NCBI GenBank assembly: GCA_963662155.1 | Contig: OY759266.1 | Location: forward strand, 2,151,139 to 2,215,138 | Direction: 5' to 3' | Length of the DNA stretch: 64,000 nt | DNA from: Lamellibrachia columna | Taxonomy: Eukaryota; Annelida; Polychaeta; Sabellida; Siboglinidae | Part shown: positions 22,801 to 31,800 of the stretch, in pieces | Layout: each line of letters opens with the position of its first letter | Position numbering within the stretch: position 1 is the first letter of the stretch | Made by a program: the position numbers and the translations under genes | Notes under the pieces: model-generated | Databases searched by the model: none | Seen by the model: the letters and a program-made list of their open reading frames with translations, nothing else | Told to the model about the DNA's origin: nothing

Positions 22801-25800
22801 CCTAGTGTTCAGGTCACCAACAAGACAAATGTGCAGGGCACTGCAGTGTTTCAGGCAGGCGGGAACCTCGTGAAGATTGTGAAGACAAACCAGGTGGCAG
22901 GAAACACCTCAAACGTTGGGGTGACAAACCAGGATGCATCAGGCGGACTAATCAGGACGGTAAGTGTAAAAATGTCTGGAATTATTGAATGGTTACATTT
23001 TTAAGTATCCAGTAAGGATTACTATGACTAGTCAGACTAGTAGAGGTTATGGTCCTGCTTATGAACTTGACTTATTTTGTCTTGGGGTTGTTTGGTCTAC
23101 TTGGCTTCATAGAACTACAGACAGAGAAGACCATTCTTGCATATAGTTGGCTCTGCAGCAGAAGCTATTGCTAGATCAGTTGACATAGATCTACAAGTTA
23201 CCGGTAGGTCTTTATTATTGCTAAGCAATACGAATTATGTCAGAATAGTCGAGTTTGTTCTGTCTGTTGTGGTATTCAATTGACAGAAAAATGGAAATGT
23301 GTTTATGACTCGGGTAAATAACTTTCATGTGATCCCTTGGTTTGTAGATTCACAACCAGGGTGTACAGCAGCAGCCGTGGCAGCAGCAACAACAACAACA
23401 GCAGTGGCAACACCAGCAACTACAACCGCATTGGCAACAGCAGCAGCAGCAGCAGCAGTGGGTGCAGAAACAACAGCAGCAAAAACAACAGTGGCAGCAG
23501 CAGCCGCAGACAACGTGGCAAGAACAACAATGGCAACAACAACAGCAACAGCAACAACAACAGCAACAACAGCCTATTACAAGAGGACAAGTATTCATGT
23601 CAGGAGACAACATCCACGTGGTCTCTGCTAACAGACAGGTGAGGTACAGACAACATCCACATGGTCTCTGCTAACAGACAGGTGAGGTACAGACAACATC
23701 CACATGGTCTCTGCTAACAGACAGGTGAGGTTCAGACAACATCCACATGGTCTCTGCTAACAGACAGGTGAGGTACAGACAACATCCACATGGTCTCTGG
23801 TAACAGACAGGTGAGGTACAGACAACATCCACATGGTCTCTGCTAACATATAGGTGAGGTACAGACAACATCCACATGGTCTCTGCTAACAGACAGGTGA
23901 GGTACAGACAACATCCACATGGTCTCTGCTAACAGACAGGTGAGGTACAGACAACATCCACATGGTCTCTGCTAACAGACAAGTGAGGCCCAGACAACAT
24001 CCACATGGTCTCTGGTAACAGATAGGTGAGACAACATCCATATTATCTCTGCTAACAGACAGGTGAGGTACAGACTACATTCACATTGTCTCTGCTAACA
24101 GACAGGTGAGGTACATACTACATCACAGTATTAAATATTATGTTGCTATATCTGGTCAACCCCTACAGAATGATATTTTGCAATGAATTCTAAATGAAAG
24201 TTGTGTATCCTCTTCATGTGGCCACACGGTGACTGATGTATAATCCATGGTTTAGGTGTTGGAGCAGAACCGTATTTAGATGCTAATTATTGAAGAATCT
24301 TTTGAGAGGTTGCAGTGTTACTGAACCAATGTGTTTTGCTTGCAGTCTCATCCCATGGGCCGACCAGCCCAACTCCACTCGGCTGACACGTTTCACCAGA
24401 CCAATTTCCGCCCGCAGCCAATACAGGTGCTGCCCCTGTCTGTAGTCAGTTATTGTGCAATACAATAGATGTCTTGGTATAACATTGTAGTTTGGGGCAT
24501 TACATTAATTTGTTGTGCAAGCAAGTATAAAATAACATTTCAAGTTTGCTTGAGGTAAACATAAGATAATATATTCATTTTTGAAAAGTGGTGCTCTAAT
24601 TATTATATTTGTGCATACTCGTGTGGTGTGTTAGAGTGCGTTTTATAAAGACATTTCTATAACTTGGTGCCCACTCTATGTAATTTTGATATTGGTGGTG
24701 CACTGATGGTTTGTTGGAATAATTGTTAATAGTAATGATTGGGTAATTTAAAAAATTTTTTTTTTATGTGATTACCATATATGAGTAACCATTACCATGT
24801 ATGAGCATTGAGTAACCTAGGTAACATGAACCTCAGCCAAGTAACCAAGTAACCATTACCATGTATGAGCATTGAGTAACCTAGGTAACATGAACCTCAG
24901 CCAAGTCAAATATGAACAGTTAATATTTTATAGCATTGTATTTATGAACAGTTAGTGAAGACATAAATGAAACTGATGGATTTATTTTCTTACTTGTTGG
25001 AATGGTGAAGTCCATTCTAAAGATATTTGTCTGTTACTTGTGTTAAATTGTTTTTCTTACCAGAAATTATTTTATGTTTGCATTATATGAGAATCCCTGT
25101 GCTAAATTGTCCATGTGTTTTTAGCAGACAGTGCCCTCAAACGGGGCGATGAGCCATAGGGTAATGATGACCCGGAGTATCAACAATGACATATACCAGC
25201 AGCCAGTAGTGATGCGCCCCCAGACAGTAGGGTATGACCCCCCAGGCCAGCGTATGTGCCAGCCCCCGATGCAGGCATGGTCAGACCCCAGCGCCATGGC
25301 CACTCCACAGGTTAGTAAGAACAACCAAACTAATAGTTATTTTAATTTTGCTATATTTATATAATTTTGTAATATTATAAATTTAATTTTGCTGTATTTT
25401 TTAGTTTGCTATATTTTATTTTTGTTTGCTATATTTTTATTTGCTATATATTTTATTTTTTGGCTGTTTTTATTTAATTTGCTATATTTTAACCAAACGA
25501 TTATTTATTTTATTGCTTTTAACATTATCAATATCACAGACAGGATTCTATGCAAAATTATTAATTTTACTGTTACTTATCTTCACTGATCTTGCAGCAG
25601 TTTATCTTACAGTTGATAATAACATAATATGTACATATTTGGTGAGTTGAGTTTTCTGTTACTCTTACAAGTCACTACATCACCTGGTAGATATCATCAA
25701 TGAGAGCCAACCAGATTTAATAATTTAATAGTTTGTCCGATGATTTCATCAAAACTAAATAACAAATTTGTACAAATGAGTCGTAGTGGATACTAGAGCT

Positions 25801-28800
25801 AGCGTGTCATAATGGACAATAGAGCTAGCGTGTCGTAGTGGATACTGGATAAGTTAAATTTAGCAAAAAATTATTCTTGATCTAGACGAGCGAAAAAATT
25901 TAATGTAGGAGGGACCTTTAATTACAGGTCATCGACACTGGTTCTGGCTGGTACTGGTCATCGACACTGGTTCTGGCTGGTACTGGTCATTGACACTGGT
26001 TCTGGCTGGTGCTGGTCATCGACACTGGTTCTGGCTGGTACTGGTTATCGATACTGGTTCTGGCTGGTACTGGTCATCGACACTGGTTCTGACTGGTACT
26101 GGTCATCGACACTGGTTCTGGCTGGTACTGGTCATCGACACTGTTTCTGGCTGGTACTGGTCATCGACACTGGTTCTGGCTGGTACTGGTCATCGACACT
26201 GGTTCTGGCTGGTACTGGTCATCGACACTGGTTCTGGCTGGTACTGGTCATCGACACTGGTTCTGGCTGGTACTGGTCATCGACACTGGTTCTGGCTGGT
26301 ACTGGTCATCGACACTGGTTCTGGCTGGTACTGGTCATCGACACTGTTTCTGGCTGGTGCTGGAGCACTGGAGGAAAGTAGAAGTTGACTAATCCTGTCG
26401 TGTGTTTTAGTATGCACAGGAGGCCAGCGTTGACTATGACGAGGAGTTGGTGGACGTCATGTATGAGGAGGAAGAAGTCTTGGAGGACCAGGCCACTACT
26501 GACCAGTACCAGTGGTCGGCAGGCAACGACCCGGAGTACATGTTAACGTCACCGGTCAGCCCTCATATGACCATCCAGTCACCTGTCAGACAGAGGGAGG
26601 CGGTAAGAGTCAGCAGTGGCTTTGATATTAGACATCTTTGTACTGCATGGATCATAATAGAAACATACCCCAGTCAGGATCTGTATATTAGACATCTTTG
26701 TACTGCATGGATCATAATAGAAACACATACCTCAGTCAGGATCTGTATATTAGACATCTTTGTACTGCATGGATTATAATAGAAACACATACCCCAGTCA
26801 TTTACCCAGTCAGGATCTGTATATTAGACATCTTTGTACTGCATGGATCATAATAGAAACACATACCCCAGTCAGGATCTGTATATTAGACATCTTTGTA
26901 CTGCATGGATCATAATAGAAACACGTACCTCAGTCAGGATCTGTATATTAGACATCTTTGTACTGCATGGATCATAATAGAAACACATACCTCAGTCAGG
27001 ATCTGTATATTAGATATCTTTGTACTGCATGGATCATAATAGAAACACATACTTCAGTCAGGATCTGTATATTAGACATCTTTGTACTGCATGGATCATA
27101 ATAGAAACACATACCTCAGTCAGGATCTGTATATTAGACATCTTTGTACTGCATGGATCATAATAGAAACACATACCTCAGTCAGGATCTGTATATTAGA
27201 TATCTTTGTACTGCATGGATCATAATAGAAACACATACTTCAGTCAGGATCTGTATATTAGACATCTTTGTACTGCATGGATCATAATAGAAACACATAC
27301 CTCAGTCAGGATCTGTATATTAGATATCTTTGTACTGCATGGATCATAATAGAAACACATACTTCAGTCAGGATCTGTATATTAGACATCTTTGTACTGC
27401 ATGGATTATAATAGAAACACATACTTCAGTCAGGATCTGTATATTAGACATCTTTGTACTGCATGGATTATAATAGAAACACATACCTCAGTCAGGATCT
27501 GTATATTAGACATCTTTGTACTGCATGGATTATAATAGAAACACATACTCCAGTCAGATGTGTGTTTTGCATGCAAGAAAGATCACTTTCATGAAATTTG
27601 ACATACAATGTTGCCATGACTATTGAGAAATGTAATTAATATAGTTCCACAAACGTGTTTGTATTTAAGAAGAATAAGACAAATATGTTAACCTAAGTTA
27701 ATGATATATGTGACATACGTCTAATATATTAGAAAGGCACAAAAGTAAATTTTGGGTCAGTAAACATAGGACAAATAGTTGTTTTAATGACACCAACACT
27801 GGTTGACAGCTGCCGTCTGGTGACGTCATCAGTCCCATCCAGGGATTCCGTATCCTCATCTCCAACCTCCAGCCCATCGTCAGTCAGGACGACATCATTG
27901 TGAGTACAGTTGGTTCATGTGGGTGTGCAGTTGGTTCATGTGGGTGTACAGTTGGTTCATATGGGTGTGCATTTGGTTCATGTGGGTGTACAGTTGGTTA
28001 ATGTGGGTGTACAGTTGGTTCATGTGGGTGTACAGTTGGTTCATGTGGGTGTACAGTTGGTTCATGTGGGTGTGCATTTGGTTCATGTGGGTGTGCAGTT
28101 GGTTAATGTGGGTGTACAGTTGGTTCATGTGGGTGTACAGTTGGTTCATGTGGGTGTACAGTTGGTTCATGTGGGTGTACAGTTGGTTCATGTGGGTGTA
28201 CAGTTGGTTCATGTGGGTGTACTGTTGGTTCATGTGGGTGTACAGTTGGTTCATGTGGATGTATAGTTGATTCATGTGGGCATACAGTTGGTTCATTTGG
28301 GTGTACGGTTGGTTCATGTGGGTGTACAGTTGGTTCATGTGGGTGTACAGTTGGTTCATGTGGGTGTACAGTTGGTTCATGTGGGTGTACTTTTGTTTCA
28401 TGTGGGTGTACAGTTGGTTCATGTGGATGTATAGATTCATGTGGGCATACAGTTGGTTCATTTGGGTGTACGGTTGGTTCATGTGGATGTACATTTATTT
28501 CATGTGGGTGTATTGTTGGTTCATGTAGGTGTACAGTTGGTTCACGTGGGCGTACAATGTAGCAGGGTCCGTACGGGGCCTTGAAATCCTTGAAAACCTT
28601 GAATTTCACCAACTCAAAATCTAGGCCTTGAAATCCTTGAATTCAGGCATGCAGCCTTGAAAAGCCTTGAATTTTGACAAGGCCAGAAGTAAAGATTAAC
28701 AGACCACGTTACGCTTGGTACGGGTAGACATTGGCCTTTTGTTCACCAAGCGTAGTTCGAATATTTTTTTCAAATGGGGAAGTCGAGGTTTCAAGACGAC

Positions 28801-31800
28801 TGGCTCAAACAAATGGCTCGCGTGAAATCCGACAAATGTATTTTTGGCACATTGCCGGATATGCAAACGTTCGTTTGATGTGAAAGCTATGGGAGAATCT
28901 GCCGTTAGAAGCCACAGCGCTGGCAAAAAACATGCTGATAATATGAAACTACAAAATACGAGCTGCGCAGGAACCTCAATATCGACATTATTCGGCAATA
29001 CTAGACCACAGGAAACTACAGGTATGTATCTATGATACTTTGCGATAATAATAAGACCTGTGTTTTATGATATATAGTTTTATGACGTTGTTGGCGCAGG
29101 TGAACACGTGGCGCCACCTAGCGAATGTGCCAATACATTACATGCGCGTAAACGCCGGCTGGTGTCCATGATTGACAAGAAAACATAATTATCAGTTAGG
29201 TTCATGTATATAATAAGGACAGGATAGGTTGACAAATAATATTTTGTTGGACATGTCGTAATTATACTATTTATAGGTGTATACATATGTAATATATATA
29301 TAATTGATAATCATGTATATACTGTGTACAATATTATATTCAATGAGATAGCAATTTGTCTAGTTTTTGTACTGTGTTGTAGAACCTACACCTTCTGGAA
29401 GTGCAACCACATCAATGCCTGTAACACCTGCGCGTCTTCAGTCATCGGTGAACACCGCATCCATCGCAAGTCATGTGACAACCGACAATCACTGGCGTGC
29501 AGAAGTGCTGTGGGCAATGAAAGTTGTGTCGTCTCACTACTCATACGTTAGCTGCATGGAAACAGACAGACTGTTTCAGCTTATGTTCCCAGATAGCGCC
29601 ATCGCAGTCATTGAGCTGTGGTGAGAAGTAGAGCGCCTACATCATCTGCCATGGACTAGCTCCATATTTCAGCCAACAACTGAAGGACCAGGTGCGGTTG
29701 CTTGACAGTTTGGTCATCCTCTTTGATGAGAGCTTCAACCGCTTCACTCAAAACAAACAAATGGACATACACATCAGGTTCTTTGATGATGGTAGAAACG
29801 CAGTGCATACCCGATACTTCACCAGTGCCTTTCTTGGCCATGCAACAGCTGCAAACATGGTTGATGTGTTTGTTGAGAAGTGTGGTACAATGAACCTATC
29901 AAACATGATCCAGCTGTCCACGGATGGGCCAAATGTGAATTGGTCCTACCAAAAGCTGATGGTTGAGGTGTACGACGATCGCTCACGGAAACTGATTAAC
30001 ATCGGCAGTTGTGGCCTGCGTGTGGTCCACAATGCATTCAGAGCTGGTTTCGGAGCAACTGGATGGGATCTGAAGTAATTTTTCTGGGATTTTCCACGAA
30101 ACACTCGCCAGGTGAGAAGACTTCACCGCAATTACGGGAACAACAGTGTTTCCCATGAAGTTCTGTGTGCACCGGTGGGTAGAGTGATATCCCGCGCGTT
30201 GCTGGTACTTGGTCATGTATGAAAGTACGTCGATACCATCACCGAGTACCCAAAGAAGTACAATGTCCCTGATGGAAAAGCATTCACGACCGTGAAGTCA
30301 GGCTGTGCTGACTCAATGATGCCTGCACGCCTGATGTTTTTCGAGTCGGTTGCGAGGCAGTTTGACCAGTTTCTGGTCAGATACCAGACGGACAAGCCAA
30401 TGGTCCCCTTCCTTTGTGGTGACCTTGACGTGATTGTGCAAGGATTATGCCAGCGCTTCATGAAGCAGTCAGTCTTAAACGAGGCCACCTCTACAGCACA
30501 GCTGGCAAAGCTCAACATTGATGTTGATTCACATTTGTCTCACTCCCAAATTGACCCTGGATTCTGCGCAGCGAAGAAGCTGAAGGAGTTGGCAGCTGTC
30601 ACATCTGTCAAGCAGAAGCTCAGTGAAAGAGAGAGAATGGCATTTAGAATGGAGTGCAAGAAAGAGCTTGTCTGTGCCACACAGAAACTCCTAGAGAAAT
30701 GCCCAATCACATACACCATAACGAGAAACTTGACATATTTCGACCCTCGGTTGATGGCTGGCAGGAAGGACGACTGCATTGCAAAGTTTGGCAGAGTGTT
30801 GCACAAGTTGTCGGATCTGCACCAAGTCCGAGATGCGGATTGCGATGCTGTCCAGCAGCAGTTCAGGTCCTTTGTGAATGAGGTGGTTCCTGCCAACTCC
30901 ACCACATTCAAGCATTTCAACCCAGACAACGAGAGACTGGATACATTCATACATACGTGTTGAACTGTATGTTGTCCGTTTCCAGAGTTCAGTTTGCAGT
31001 ATTAGATTTTTAACCTTAAATGGCCTTGAAGTTTTCTTTCCTTAGCCTTGAAATAGCCTTGAATTTGGTTTCTGTCATGGTGTACGGACCCTGATGTAGG
31101 TGTACAGTTGGTTCATGTGGGTGTACAGTTGGTTCATGTGGATGTTTCGTGGTTGAAAACATCCATCAAGTTTTTATTCCTTGGATCATTGCTGCCGGCA
31201 GCTCTTCAGACACTTGACGTCTATCTACTTTCTGTACAGCCCAACTGCAACACAAGACATCACATACCCCCACAACAAGTACATGTTTGGTTGTCCATGT
31301 TTGGTTGTCCATGTTAGTACAAACTAAGTGTAACAGTAACTAAGCCTATGGCTGGTTAACTATAATGTTTACAGATGTGCTATGCAGTGGTGTTGAAAAT
31401 AATCAGTTTCACATTCCAGGGCTTTAATGGCAACAACATAATGAACCAAACACAAAGTTCACAGCAGTCTGACCCTGAAGGGGAAATGCAGTGATATGTG
31501 CATGTCATAACTACTAACTGATGATATGAACTCGACTGCCTGGCCTTGTTTAAGAGGCAATAACGGAAGTTCAATCTCTCCCACAGGAACTGTTTGGTGC
31601 GATTGGGCCACTGAAGCGAGCGCGTCTGCTGAAGGCGGGGGTAGCAGAGGTGGTGTTTGTGAACCGAGAGGACGCAGTGACCGCCACCCAGAGATACCAC
31701 CTCCGAGAACTAGACAGTCAGTTTACAGGCATCAGAAACATTTCAGTCACGGTTGAATGGGTTTTGTAGGAAATGTATACATGGTGGTCTGTCTTCTAAA

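Noticed and set aside
27895..28612. 199- and 169-codon minus-strand frames (YTHMNQL and HPHEPTV repeats)
   Set aside because: Translation of the 21-bp array on the wrong strand of POLDIP3 intron 7.
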